Source of the DNA: Bradyrhizobium sp. CCGB12 | GTDB taxonomy: Bacteria; Pseudomonadota; Alphaproteobacteria; Rhizobiales; Xanthobacteraceae | Direction of reading: 5' to 3' | Assembly (NCBI RefSeq): GCF_024199845.1 | Contig: NZ_JANADO010000001.1 | Location: 4,650,001-4,714,000, forward strand | Length of the DNA: 64,000 nt | Shown: positions 1-8,448 of the stretch, in pieces | Position numbering within the stretch: position 1 is the stretch's first letter | Layout: every line of letters starts with the position of its first letter | Position numbers and translations under genes: made by a program | The notes under the pieces: model-generated | The model's database searches: none | Seen by the model: the letters and a program-made list of their open reading frames with translations, nothing else | What the model was told of the DNA's origin: nothing

Positions 1-1
1 G

Positions 2-109
2 CGCATCAAGTCCTGGAAGCGGCAGGGCTGTGACGTCTATGTCTATTTCGACAACGACCAGAAGAGCGCGGCGCCGGCCGATGCACAGACGCTGAAGCAA
101 TTGCTGTAG
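2..109 (+). CDS. DUF72 (YecE-like) protein, C-terminal fragment
   Basis: Only the last 35 codons are inside the window; the gene begins before base 1. The fragment carries the tail typical of DUF72 proteins, a YVYFDND motif followed by AAPADA and a short hydrophobic end before TAG. DUF72 proteins have a TIM-barrel-like fold and no firmly established function. The assignment rests on this tail alone, so the family call is good but nothing can be said about the rest of the protein. Confidence 0.7.
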   Translation, partial: RIKSWKRQGCDVYVYFDNDQKSAAPADAQTLKQLL

Positions 110-263
110 CAAGACGACGCCGGCTCGCCGCAATCCACCGCTCCCTCGATACCACCGTCGACGAAGTGGAACAGACGCCGCCGACCGCGCACGTTCCGCC
201 GGCCGCGCGCCCGTGCGCTTGACGGAAAGCGTTCTAAGGGCTCTAATGGAATTTAACAACAAT

Positions 264-280
264 TGTTCGCATTCCGAACA
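264..280. promoter_or_regulatory. Inverted repeat upstream of the symporter operon
   Basis: TGTTCG and CGAACA form perfect 6-bp arms around a 5-bp spacer, 63 bases before the chosen start of the symporter gene. The size suits an operator for a dimeric regulator. Regulator unknown. The rest of the 110-343 gap shows nothing else I recognise. Confidence 0.4.
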
Positions 281-343
281 TTGCTTTACCGGACAGAGCG
301 GGCTCACAACACCGCGTCCGGGTCACCAGAGGAAACCTCAACG

Positions 344-1780
344 ATGCGAGCCATCCTCACGGGCGAGAGCACGCTTATCGTCACGATGATCGTCGCCTAC
401 ATCGCATTCACGTCCTGGCTTACGCTCAAGCTGCGCAGCCGGACGAGCGAGCAGTTCATGACCGGCGCGCGCGCGATGCCGGCCGTCGTCGTCGGTGTGC
501 TGATGATGTCCGAGTTCGTCGGCGCCAAGTCGACCGTCGGCACCGCGCAGGAGGCGTTTCAATCAGGCATGGCGGCCGGATGGGCCGTTCTCGGCGCCTC
601 GATCGGCTTCCTGCTGTTCGGGTTCTTGATGGTGAAAAAGCTGTACAATTCCGGCGAATACACCATCTCGGCCGCGATCGCGCAGACATACGGCAAGTCG
701 ACCATGCTCACGGTCTCCGTGATCATGATCTATGCGCTCTTGCTGGTGAACGTCGGCAATTACATCAGCGGCGCGGCCGCGATCGCCACCGCGCTGCATG
801 TCAGCCTGCCGGTTGCGATGTGCATCATCGCCGTGGTCAGCACCTTCTACTACGTGTTCGGTGGATTGAAGGGTGTCGCCTGGGTGACGATCCTGCACAG
901 CGCCATCAAGGTCGTGGGCATCGTCATCATCTTCGCGGTCGCGATGTCGCTGACCGGCGGCGTTGCGCCGATGCAGGCCAAGCTGCCCGCATACTACTTC
1001 TCCTGGGACGGCAAGATCGGTTTTGCGACCATCTTCGCCTGGACCTTCGGAACGGTGGGCGCGATCTTCTCGACCCAATTCATCGTCCAGGCGATCTCCT
1101 CGACGCCGAGCGCCGACGACGCCCGCAAGGCGACCTTCTACGCCGCCGCGTTCTGCCTGCCGCTCGGCTTCCTGCTCGCCCTGATCGGCGTCGCCGCGAA
1201 ACACCTCTATCCTGACATGAACAGCCTCTACGCGCTGCCGGTGTTCCTGGAGAAGATGCCGCCGCTCGCCTCCGCCTTCGTGACGACCTCGCTGGTCGCC
1301 TCGATCTTCGTCAGCGTGTGCACCGTCGCGCTCGCGATCGCCTCGCTCGTGGTGCGCGACTTTTACGTCCCCTACTGGAAGCCGACGCCGGAGCGGGAAT
1401 TGAAGATGACGCGCCTGTTCTCTGTGGCGATCGGCATCGCGCCGCTGGTCTTCGTCTTCTTCGTACCGGAGATCCTAAAGCTGTCGTTCTTCACGCGCGC
1501 GCTGCGCCTGTCGATCACCATCATAGCGATGATGGGATTCTATCTGCCGCTGTTCGCGAGCAATCGTGGCGCGACCGCGGGCCTGATCGGCGCCGCGCTT
1601 TCGACCACGGTCTGGTACATGCTCGGCAACCCCTTCGGCATCGACAACATGTATGTGGCCGCGGCGACACCGCTGATCGTGATGGCGATCGAGCGCCTCG
1701 TGCTTGGCCGCGCCGGCGCCGCGACCGCGACGCCGCAGGCGGTGCAACCGAACGGATTCGTTGAAAGGACCTCGACATGA
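344..1780 (+). CDS. Sodium:solute symporter (SSS family)
   Basis: A 478-residue polytopic inner-membrane protein of the SSS/SLC5 family, which couples solute uptake to sodium. Hydrophobic segments run through the whole length, with short polar loops such as RSRTSEQF after helix 1. The ATG at 344 is preferred because AGAGGAAA lies 7-9 bases before it; an in-frame start at 263 would overlap the inverted repeat and add a polar, non-conserved tail. The stop overlaps the next start (ATGA), so it is translationally coupled to the sialidase-like gene, and that context suggests a carbohydrate or sugar acid as substrate. The substrate cannot be read from the sequence. Confidence 0.85.
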   Translation: MRAILTGESTLIVTMIVAYIAFTSWLTLKLRSRTSEQFMTGARAMPAVVVGVLMMSEFVGAKSTVGTAQEAFQSGMAAGWAVLGASIGFLLFGFLMVKKLYNSGEYTISAAIAQTYGKSTMLTVSVIMIYALLLVNVGNYISGAAAIATALHVSLPVAMCIIAVVSTFYYVFGGLKGVAWVTILHSAIKVVGIVIIFAVAMSLTGGVAPMQAKLPAYYFSWDGKIGFATIFAWTFGTVGAIFSTQFIVQAISSTPSADDARKATFYAAAFCLPLGFLLALIGVAAKHLYPDMNSLYALPVFLEKMPPLASAFVTTSLVASIFVSVCTVALAIASLVVRDFYVPYWKPTPERELKMTRLFSVAIGIAPLVFVFFVPEILKLSFFTRALRLSITIIAMMGFYLPLFASNRGATAGLIGAALSTTVWYMLGNPFGIDNMYVAAATPLIVMAIERLVLGRAGAATATPQAVQPNGFVERTST

Positions 1781-2991
1781 TCATCGAGACCGAGATCGCG
1801 ATCAGCGACATCGAGATCGCGGCCGACGGCATCGTTCGCCCGGCCGCCGGCGATTCCGACCGGTTCGAGGCCTTCATTCCCTCGCCCTGCGTGCAGAATC
1901 ACGCCGCCAACCTGATGCCGCTCGCCAATGGCGATCTCGCCTGCGTCTGGTTCGGCGGCACGCAGGAGGGCATGTCGGACATCTCGGTTTATTTCTCACG
2001 CCTTCCCCGCGGCGCCACGCAATGGTCGCCGGCAGAGAAGCTGTCTGACGATGCGGGACGTTCCGAGCAGAACCCGGTGCTGTTTCCCGCCCCCGACGGC
2101 ACGCTGTGGCTGATGTGGACGGCGCAACTGGCGGGCAACCAGGACACCGCGCTGATCCGCCGCCGTCTCTCGCGCGACAATGGCAAGAGCTGGGGCCCGA
2201 TCGAGACCCTGTTTCCTGAGCATCGCGGCCGCGGCACCTTCATCCGGCAGCCGATCGTGGTGCTCGACAATGGCGACTGGCTGTTGCCGGTGTTCTATTG
2301 TCACAGCACGCCGGGCCGCAAGTGGAACGGCGACGAGGACACCAGCGCGGTGAAGCTCTCGTCGGATGCCGGCGCGACCTGGCGCGATGTCGACGTGCCC
2401 GGCAGCCGCGGCTGCGTGCATATGAGCATCGTCCGGCTCGACGACGGCTCGCTGCTCGCGCTGTTCCGCAGCCGCTGGGCAGACAACATCTACCAGAGCA
2501 GGTCTTCAGATCACGGCCGCACCTGGTCGACACCTGAAACGACCGTGCTTCCCAACAACAATTCCTCGATCCAGCTCACGCGGCTCGGCAACGGACATCT
2601 CGCACTGGTCTTCAACGATTCCAGCGCCAGGGACGCAACCGGACGCCGCCTCTCGCTCTATGACGAGATCGAGGACGATTTGCCGCCCGTGCTCGCCGGC
2701 GACGGCAGCAAGGCGGACGGACGCACCGCGTTCTGGGGCGCGCCGCGGGCGCCGATGACACTGGCCGTTTCGGCCGACGACGGACGGAGCTGGACCAGGC
2801 GCAACGTCGAGACCGGCGACGGCTATTGCATGACCAACAATTCGCGCGACCAGACCAATCGCGAGTTGTCCTATCCTTCGGTCAAGCAGACCGCCGACGG
2901 CGCGATCCACACCGCGTTCACCTTCCACCGCCGCACGATCAAGTACGTGCGCGTGAGCGAACCGTGGGTGACGCGCACGGCGCGGGACTAA
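1777..2991 (+). CDS. Sialidase-fold (BNR/Asp-box) protein
   Basis: 404 residues resembling the exo-alpha-sialidase (BNR repeat-like) six-bladed propeller family. Asp-box motifs are visible: SRDNGKSW near residue 132, SSDAGATW near 195, SSDHGRTW near 243 and SADDGRSW near 330. There is no signal peptide, so it should be cytosolic, unlike classical secreted sialidases. It lies between a symporter (4-base overlap) and an SDR oxidoreductase (5-base gap), which fits an intracellular hydrolase or lyase acting on an imported glycoside or sugar acid. True sialidase activity is unproven; the fold is shared by several glycosidases and lyases. Confidence 0.75.
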   Translation: MIIETEIAISDIEIAADGIVRPAAGDSDRFEAFIPSPCVQNHAANLMPLANGDLACVWFGGTQEGMSDISVYFSRLPRGATQWSPAEKLSDDAGRSEQNPVLFPAPDGTLWLMWTAQLAGNQDTALIRRRLSRDNGKSWGPIETLFPEHRGRGTFIRQPIVVLDNGDWLLPVFYCHSTPGRKWNGDEDTSAVKLSSDAGATWRDVDVPGSRGCVHMSIVRLDDGSLLALFRSRWADNIYQSRSSDHGRTWSTPETTVLPNNNSSIQLTRLGNGHLALVFNDSSARDATGRRLSLYDEIEDDLPPVLAGDGSKADGRTAFWGAPRAPMTLAVSADDGRSWTRRNVETGDGYCMTNNSRDQTNRELSYPSVKQTADGAIHTAFTFHRRTIKYVRVSEPWVTRTARD

Positions 2992-2996
2992 GGAGG

Positions 2997-3677
2997 ATGG
3001 GCGAGAAGCCTCACGCGCTCGTCACCGGCGCCAGTTCAGGGATCGGCGCGGCGATCGTCGAGCGCCTGCTGCACGACGGCTGGCGCGTCACCGGCATCAG
3101 CCGGCGGCCCGGAGCCTTCGACCACCCGGCTTTCGAGCACCTGTCGCTTGACCTGAGCGAGGTCGATACCATTGCGAACGCCGTGACAGGCATCGCGCCG
3201 ACCGCGCTGGTTCATGGCGCCGGCCTGCTGAGGGTCGGTCAGCTCGGCTCGCTTGACCATGACGACGGCGCGGCGATGTGGCGGCTGCATGTCGAGGCCG
3301 CCGAGCGCCTCGCCAACACGCTGGCGCCGCGCCTGCCGCAGGGCGGACGCATCGTCTTCATCGGCAGCCGCACCGCGTCGGGCGCGCCCGGCCGCGGACA
3401 ATATGCCGCCACGAAGGCGGCGCTGGTTGCACTGGCACGGTCCTGGGCCATGGAGCTTGCGCCGCGCGGCGTCACGGTGAACGTGGTTGCGCCCGCCGCG
3501 ACCGAGACGCCAATGCTGAACGATCCCTCGCGCGCCAATGTCGCGCCAAAACTACCGCCGATCGGCCGCTACATCCGCTCCGACGAAGTCGCTCACGCCG
3601 TCGCATTCTTACTCTCGGCGCAGGCCGCCGCCATCACCGGCCAGCAACTGATCATCTGCGGCGGCAGTTCGCTGTGA
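2997..3677 (+). CDS. SDR family oxidoreductase
   Basis: 226-residue short-chain dehydrogenase/reductase. The NAD(P)-binding motif TGASSGIG is at residues 10-17, the catalytic serine lies in the FIGSRTAS segment, and the YAATK motif supplies Tyr and Lys. GGAGG ends directly against the ATG at 2997, unusually close for a ribosome site, so a slightly upstream GTG or coupling to the previous gene (5-base gap) is possible. Third gene of the symporter/sialidase operon, where it probably oxidises or reduces the released sugar or acid. Substrate unknown. Confidence 0.85.
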   Translation: MGEKPHALVTGASSGIGAAIVERLLHDGWRVTGISRRPGAFDHPAFEHLSLDLSEVDTIANAVTGIAPTALVHGAGLLRVGQLGSLDHDDGAAMWRLHVEAAERLANTLAPRLPQGGRIVFIGSRTASGAPGRGQYAATKAALVALARSWAMELAPRGVTVNVVAPAATETPMLNDPSRANVAPKLPPIGRYIRSDEVAHAVAFLLSAQAAAITGQQLIICGGSSL

Positions 3678-3797
3678 CTTCGCGGCCCGGTCATCGCCGG
3701 TCGGTCAGCGCTGCTGGCTGGGCGAGAGGAATGCAGCCCGTGGCGACCCCGGATCGGTTGCTGTACGATGTATCTCGCTCGAGCAGGCGAGATCCAG

Positions 3798-4946
3798 ATG
3801 AACCGACGCGAGTTTGTTTCGGGAGTGACCCTTGCAACCGCGCTTGCGGGCCTGCCGACAGGCGCCGCGGCGGAAGGCAAGCGGGTCGCGCTGGTGATCG
3901 GCAACGGCGCCTACAGGAACGTGCCCACACTGCTCAATCCGCCCAACGATGCCAGTGATATCGCCGCGGCGCTGAAGCGGCTCGGCTTCACGGTCACCCT
4001 GATCACCAACGCGAGCTTCGAGGACATGCGTCGCGGCCTGATCACATTGGGGCGTGACGCCGCCGGCGCCGACATGGCAGCCGCGTATTTCGCGGGCCAT
4101 GGCATGGAGATCAATGGCGAAAACTGGTTGATCCCGATCGACGCAGAACTGAAGCGGGACACGGATGCGGCAAATGAAGCCATCAGCCTCCAGAGCGTGA
4201 TGTTACAGGTGTCGAACACCACGAGCCTCGGCCTCATCATCCTCGACGCCTGCCGCAACAATCCGTTCGCCGCCAGGATGAACCGCTCGCTCGCCACGCG
4301 CGCGGCGCCAAATAGCGGGCTCGGCCGCATCGAACCCGTCGGCAATGTTCTGGTCGCTTATGCCGCGCGGGACGGCACCACGGCGCTCGACGGCGACGCG
4401 CGCAACAGCCCGTTCGCAGCAGCGCTCCTGCGCAATATGGAGACGCCTGGCGTCGAGGTCACATTCATGTTCCGTAACGTCCGCGACGACGTGATGGAGG
4501 CGACCCGAAACGAGCAGCAGCCCTTCGTCTACGGCTCGCTGTCGCGCAAGGCGATCTATTTGGCCGCTCGACCATCGGGCGGCGCCGTCGGGGCCGAGCC
4601 TGCACCCGCACTTCCGGCCGCCACCTCCCCTGCGCCTGCGCCGAAATCATCGACGATCGATCCCGCGCTGGTCGGCACCTGGGAGATCCTGGTGCCGAAC
4701 GGCCGCGGACAGTCGCGCTGGATCTGGCAGATCATGGCTGACGGCACCTACAAATTCCGCGCCGAGCCCCCGCGCTCGGCGCGTGCGCACGAGGGAATGA
4801 TGACCGCCGCGAATGGCCGCTGGACCCTGCATGCGCTCAGGGGCCTGTCAGGTTACAGCGATGGCGGCGCCTACGAGATCCACGACGCGCTGGCGATGAT
4901 CACGGGCAGGCTGGGCACCGGCGCCTGGAAGCGCAGCGCAGAATGA
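3798..4946 (+). CDS. Tat-exported caspase-like (peptidase C14) protein
   Basis: 382 residues if translation starts at 3798, which puts a twin-arginine signal (NRREFVSGV plus a hydrophobic stretch ending GAAA) at the N-terminus; a start at 3768 would bury it. The caspase p20-like domain follows, with VALVIGNGAY near residue 30, the catalytic histidine in YFAGHGME (about 101) and the catalytic cysteine in ILDACRNNP (about 152). After a Pro/Ala linker near 265-290 comes a C-terminal domain beginning GTWEILVPNG, with lipocalin-like beta repeats. Bacterial caspase homologues (orthocaspases) usually cleave after basic residues. The target and the role of the C-terminal domain are unknown. Confidence 0.8.
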   Translation: MNRREFVSGVTLATALAGLPTGAAAEGKRVALVIGNGAYRNVPTLLNPPNDASDIAAALKRLGFTVTLITNASFEDMRRGLITLGRDAAGADMAAAYFAGHGMEINGENWLIPIDAELKRDTDAANEAISLQSVMLQVSNTTSLGLIILDACRNNPFAARMNRSLATRAAPNSGLGRIEPVGNVLVAYAARDGTTALDGDARNSPFAAALLRNMETPGVEVTFMFRNVRDDVMEATRNEQQPFVYGSLSRKAIYLAARPSGGAVGAEPAPALPAATSPAPAPKSSTIDPALVGTWEILVPNGRGQSRWIWQIMADGTYKFRAEPPRSARAHEGMMTAANGRWTLHALRGLSGYSDGGAYEIHDALAMITGRLGTGAWKRSAE

Positions 4947-4967
4947 CGGCGCGGTGGTGCCTGTCCG

Positions 4968-6155
4968 CTAGATGATGCCGCCTTGCCGAAGCGCCGCGAT
5001 CTCGGTCTTGTCGTAGCCGAGTTCGGCGAGAACGAGATCAGTGTGCTCGCCGAGGGTCGGCGGGCGCGTGGTGATTTCGCCCGGCGTTTCCGACAGGCGG
5101 ACGGCGGCGCGCGCCACAGGTGCGTGTTTCGGCAGGCCGGGATAGTCGACATCCTGCATGAAGCCGGCGGCGCGGATGTGCGGATGATCCAGCGCCTGTT
5201 GCGGGCTGAGGACAGGTCCGGTCGGGATCATCGCTTGTCCCAGCGTGTCGACGGCCTCCTGCGTGGTGCGTTCGGCACACCAGCGCGCCATCCGCTCGCT
5301 GATGACAGGGCCGTTGTTGCCGCGGCTGATGTCGTCGGCGAAACGCGGGTCGTTCAGCCAAAGCTCCTCCTCGCCCATCAGCCTCGCCCAGCGCTTGAAC
5401 AGCGGATGCCCGGTGACCTGGCACAGCACCCAGCCGTCCTTGGTGCGGTAGATGTCGGCGGGAGCGGCGGTCTGGCCGAGATTGCCGGTCGGCACGCGAT
5501 TAACGTTGATGACGGCTTGCTCGATCAGCGTGGCATTGGTGAAGGACAAGGCGGTTGCGAGCAGCGCACCCTCGACGACTTGCCCGCGCCCGGATTTGTC
5601 GCGCTCGATCAGCGCGGCGAGCGTTCCGAACGCGCAGTGCAGCGCCGTGCCGAAATCGACCCAGTTCACCGCGGCCCGATACGGCGGATCGCCCGCGCCC
5701 GTCATGTAGACCGAGCCCGACATCACCTGGCCGACGCCGTCGAAGCCGACGCGGTCGGACCAGGGACCCGGCCCGCCGAACGCGGTGGCCGTCGTCAGGA
5801 TGATGTCGGGCTTGATCGCCTTCAAGGACTCGTAATCGAGCTTCATCGCGCGCAGGGTCTGCGGCGGCAGATTGGCGACGACCACGTCCGCAGTGGCAAC
5901 CAGGCGGCGCATCACCTTCTGCCCCTCCGGCTTCATCGGATCGAGCGTGATGCACTTCTTGTTGCGATTGACCTGAAGAAACAGCGCGCCTTCGCCATTT
6001 TCTCCCACCGGCGCCACGAAGCGATCCTCGCTGCCGTCGCGCTTCTCGACGCGAATGACCTCGGCGCCGAATTCGGCCAGCAACGTCGCGCAATAGGGGC
6101 CCGCGATATAGCGCCCGAAATCAAGGACGCGCACGCCCTCCAGAACTCCTCCCAT
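4968..6155 (-). CDS. Family III CoA transferase (CaiB/BaiF)
   Basis: 395-residue CaiB/BaiF acyl-CoA transferase, which moves CoA between carboxylic acids through an aspartyl intermediate. Family signatures include VRVLDFGRYIAGPYC at the N-terminus, GAEVIRVEKRDG, NRNKKCITLD, and a WVDFGTAL segment where the catalytic aspartate is expected. The start at 6155 is preceded by GGGAAGGGA; an in-frame ATG 69 bases upstream has no ribosome site. The next gene is divergent and the previous one convergent, so it appears monocistronic. Substrates cannot be deduced. Confidence 0.88.
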   Translation of the reverse strand: MGGVLEGVRVLDFGRYIAGPYCATLLAEFGAEVIRVEKRDGSEDRFVAPVGENGEGALFLQVNRNKKCITLDPMKPEGQKVMRRLVATADVVVANLPPQTLRAMKLDYESLKAIKPDIILTTATAFGGPGPWSDRVGFDGVGQVMSGSVYMTGAGDPPYRAAVNWVDFGTALHCAFGTLAALIERDKSGRGQVVEGALLATALSFTNATLIEQAVINVNRVPTGNLGQTAAPADIYRTKDGWVLCQVTGHPLFKRWARLMGEEELWLNDPRFADDISRGNNGPVISERMARWCAERTTQEAVDTLGQAMIPTGPVLSPQQALDHPHIRAAGFMQDVDYPGLPKHAPVARAAVRLSETPGEITTRPPTLGEHTDLVLAELGYDKTEIAALRQGGII

Positions 6156-6323
6156 CGATCCCTTCCCTGATGTTTTGCTCAGCTTACAGGGACTGGTTGC
6201 CACGGCAAGGTGGCAAGAGGGCATCCTGCCCTTCCCTCAAGATGTGATCGGCGAACAGTTTCGGCTGGCGGAAATTGTGCTCTAGTATGGGTCCATTAGT
6301 CCCTTTAGCCAGAGCGCACATCC

Positions 6324-7211
6324 ATGCCGCAACAATTCGACCGATCCGCAGAAGATCTCGGCAACGCGATCCATTTCGAGCACGTCAACATCCAGGTCCC
6401 CGATCAGCGCCTCGCCACCCTGTTCTATGTCGCGGGGCTCGGGCTCACCCGCGATCCCTATCTGATGGTGTCCGACACCAACATGTGGATCAATGCCGGA
6501 CGGAGCCAGTTTCATTTGCCGAGCGGTCGGCCGCAGGTGCTGCGCGGCCATATCGGGCTGGTCATCGCGGGCCGCGGGGCGCTGCTGGAGCGGCTGGCGT
6601 CGGTCGCGAAGAAGCTCGAGGGCACGGCCTTCGCATTCGCCGAGCACAATGACCATGTCGAGGCGACCTGCCCGTGGGGCAACCGCCTGCGCTGTTACGA
6701 GCCGGATGCGGCACGCTTCGGGCGCATCGCGCTCGGCATTCCCTATGTCGAATTCGACGTGCCGGTGGGCTCGGCCGCAGGGATCTGCGCGTTCTATCCC
6801 GAAGTCATGGGCATGCCCGCGAGCTTGCGGAACGGCGACGGCACGATTGCCGCGGTGAAGACGGGCCGCGACCAGCACCTGCTGTTCCGCGAGACCGACC
6901 GTCCCCAGGGCGAGTATGACGGCCACCACGTGCAGATGTACATCACCGACTTCTCCGGCCCGTACCGAAAACTCCTGGCGCGCGAGCTGATCTCGCGCGA
7001 GGACAATCAATACCAGTACCGGTTCTGCGACATCGTCGACCTCGATAGCGGCAAGCACCTCTTCACCGTCGAGCACGAGGTGCGCAGCGCCACCCACCCG
7101 ATGTTCATGCGCCCGATGGTCAATCGCAATCCGGTGATCAACAACCGAAATTACTCGTTCGGGCACGATGAAGCGTCGTGGGCGATGGGACCGGATCAGT
7201 ACGAGGGATAG
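6324..7211 (+). CDS. VOC family (glyoxalase/dioxygenase-like) protein
   Basis: 295 residues with two vicinal-oxygen-chelate modules. The first (about 15-120) begins HFEHVNIQVPD and includes GHIGLVI; the second (about 135-270) begins PYVEFDVPVG and includes HHVQMYITDF and a late FTVEHEVRS. The layout resembles type I extradiol dioxygenases and two-domain glyoxalase-like proteins, with candidate metal ligands His and Glu. It starts 168 bases from the divergent CoA transferase. Likely an enzyme of aromatic or related catabolism; substrate unknown. Confidence 0.75.
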   Translation: MPQQFDRSAEDLGNAIHFEHVNIQVPDQRLATLFYVAGLGLTRDPYLMVSDTNMWINAGRSQFHLPSGRPQVLRGHIGLVIAGRGALLERLASVAKKLEGTAFAFAEHNDHVEATCPWGNRLRCYEPDAARFGRIALGIPYVEFDVPVGSAAGICAFYPEVMGMPASLRNGDGTIAAVKTGRDQHLLFRETDRPQGEYDGHHVQMYITDFSGPYRKLLARELISREDNQYQYRFCDIVDLDSGKHLFTVEHEVRSATHPMFMRPMVNRNPVINNRNYSFGHDEASWAMGPDQYEG

Positions 7212-7286
7212 GCAGCGGCCTCCGGCTCTCGGCCCATTCGGCGAACAGCCCAGACAAACCGGCCGGGCCGAGCGCGGCCGTCATCG

Positions 7287-8219
7287 TCAGCGCGCGGCCG
7301 CGATCCTGGCGCGGAAGCTTGCCTGCCCCTGCACGATCTTGTCGAGCAGCGCATCGAGCGCCCAGAACCGCTCGCGAATGTCGAAATCGACGGCGCGGCT
7401 GCGGACGCAGGAGAACGTGCCGAGCCGCTGATGATACAGCTTCGCCAGCTTGGGATAGCCCATCGGCTCGGCCATCGCGGCGAGCGCGAGGAAGACGGAG
7501 AGTTCGTCCGCCAGCGCCGGCTGCTTCGCGCTGTGAGCGAGCAGCCATTTGTAGAGGTCGGGATGGAAGTTCGTGAACACGCCGGTGAAGCCGGCAGATC
7601 CGGCCCTCATGGCATCGAAGGCGATCGCCGCATTGGCGTTGACGACGGACAGGGCGGAATTTTTCGTCAGCGCCACGCGGCGTTTCACGGTTTCGAGGTC
7701 GCACGACACGTCCTTGAGAATGGCAAAGCGCCCGCTTTCGGCGCAGAACGCCAGCTCATCGTCGGACAGGAGCCGGCGGAAGGGCGCCGGGCATTCGTAA
7801 AGACCGAGCGGAAGATCGGCAGGGAGCGCATCGAGCAGATGGCGCAGATTGTCCATGAAGACCGTGCCGCCCTGCCCCTTCGGATCGAACCGGTTCGTGA
7901 CTAGGACCAGCCCGTCCACGCCCGTCTTGGCGATCGAGGTCAGTTCGGTCAATTGATCGTCACGTGATTCACTGACATGGCCGGACGCGATGACGGGCAC
8001 CCTGCCGGCCGCCTTTCGCACGACGAAACGCGCCAGCTCGATGCGCTCATCGAGGCTCAGAAACTGCATCTCGCTCGACTGGGCGACGGCGAACAGCGCA
8101 TCGGCGCCGTTGGCAATGTACCATTCGATGAGGTTTTCGAGGCCCGCATAGTCGATCGCGTCCGCTTCGGTGAACGGCGTCAGCATCACAGGAATGATGC
8201 CTTTGATGGTTGCGGTCAC
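7287..8219 (-). CDS. DHDPS/N-acetylneuraminate-lyase family aldolase
   Basis: 310-residue class I aldolase of the DapA/NanA family. The Schiff-base lysine is in FAILKD at about 169 and the catalytic tyrosine in LGLYECPAP at about 141. The GTG start has GGAG eight bases upstream. Members cleave or form C-C bonds of alpha-keto acids (dihydrodipicolinate, sialic acid, keto-deoxy sugar acids). Being downstream of a sugar-type binding protein and a LacI regulator, and not with lysine genes, it is more likely catabolic than a lysine-pathway DapA. The specific substrate is unknown. Confidence 0.85.
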   Translation of the reverse strand: MTATIKGIIPVMLTPFTEADAIDYAGLENLIEWYIANGADALFAVAQSSEMQFLSLDERIELARFVVRKAAGRVPVIASGHVSESRDDQLTELTSIAKTGVDGLVLVTNRFDPKGQGGTVFMDNLRHLLDALPADLPLGLYECPAPFRRLLSDDELAFCAESGRFAILKDVSCDLETVKRRVALTKNSALSVVNANAAIAFDAMRAGSAGFTGVFTNFHPDLYKWLLAHSAKQPALADELSVFLALAAMAEPMGYPKLAKLYHQRLGTFSCVRSRAVDFDIRERFWALDALLDKIVQGQASFRARIAAAR

Positions 8220-8402
8220 AAGTCATCTCCAAGACGTTGAATCGGTGATGAGGACAAGTCTCTCATGGACAGGCACATGCGCAAGTCGCCAGGCTCCGCT
8301 CAGGACAATTGGCCGGCGGTGGGCATGCCTCTCTGCGCGCCGTGTGCGAGGCAGGCCAGGGAGGCTCCGCGGCAGGCGCGGGCAAGCACCTCGTGCCAGA
8401 CC

Positions 8403-8428
8403 GCTCACGCGTCTTGCGACGCGTGAGC
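8403..8428. terminator. 11-bp perfect stem-loop after the solute-binding protein gene
   Basis: GCTCACGCGTC and GACGCGTGAGC pair perfectly around a TTGC loop, 21 bases past the binding-protein stop. There is no T-run, so it may be an mRNA-stabilising or attenuating hairpin, as often follows binding-protein genes, not a classic terminator. The rest of 8220-8448 holds no convincing gene. Confidence 0.6.
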
Positions 8429-8448
8429 CTAACGGTGCCGGCTGGCCG

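Noticed and set aside
263..343. Symporter start at 263
   Set aside because: It lacks a ribosome site and would overlap the inverted repeat; ATG 344 has AGAGGAAA upstream.
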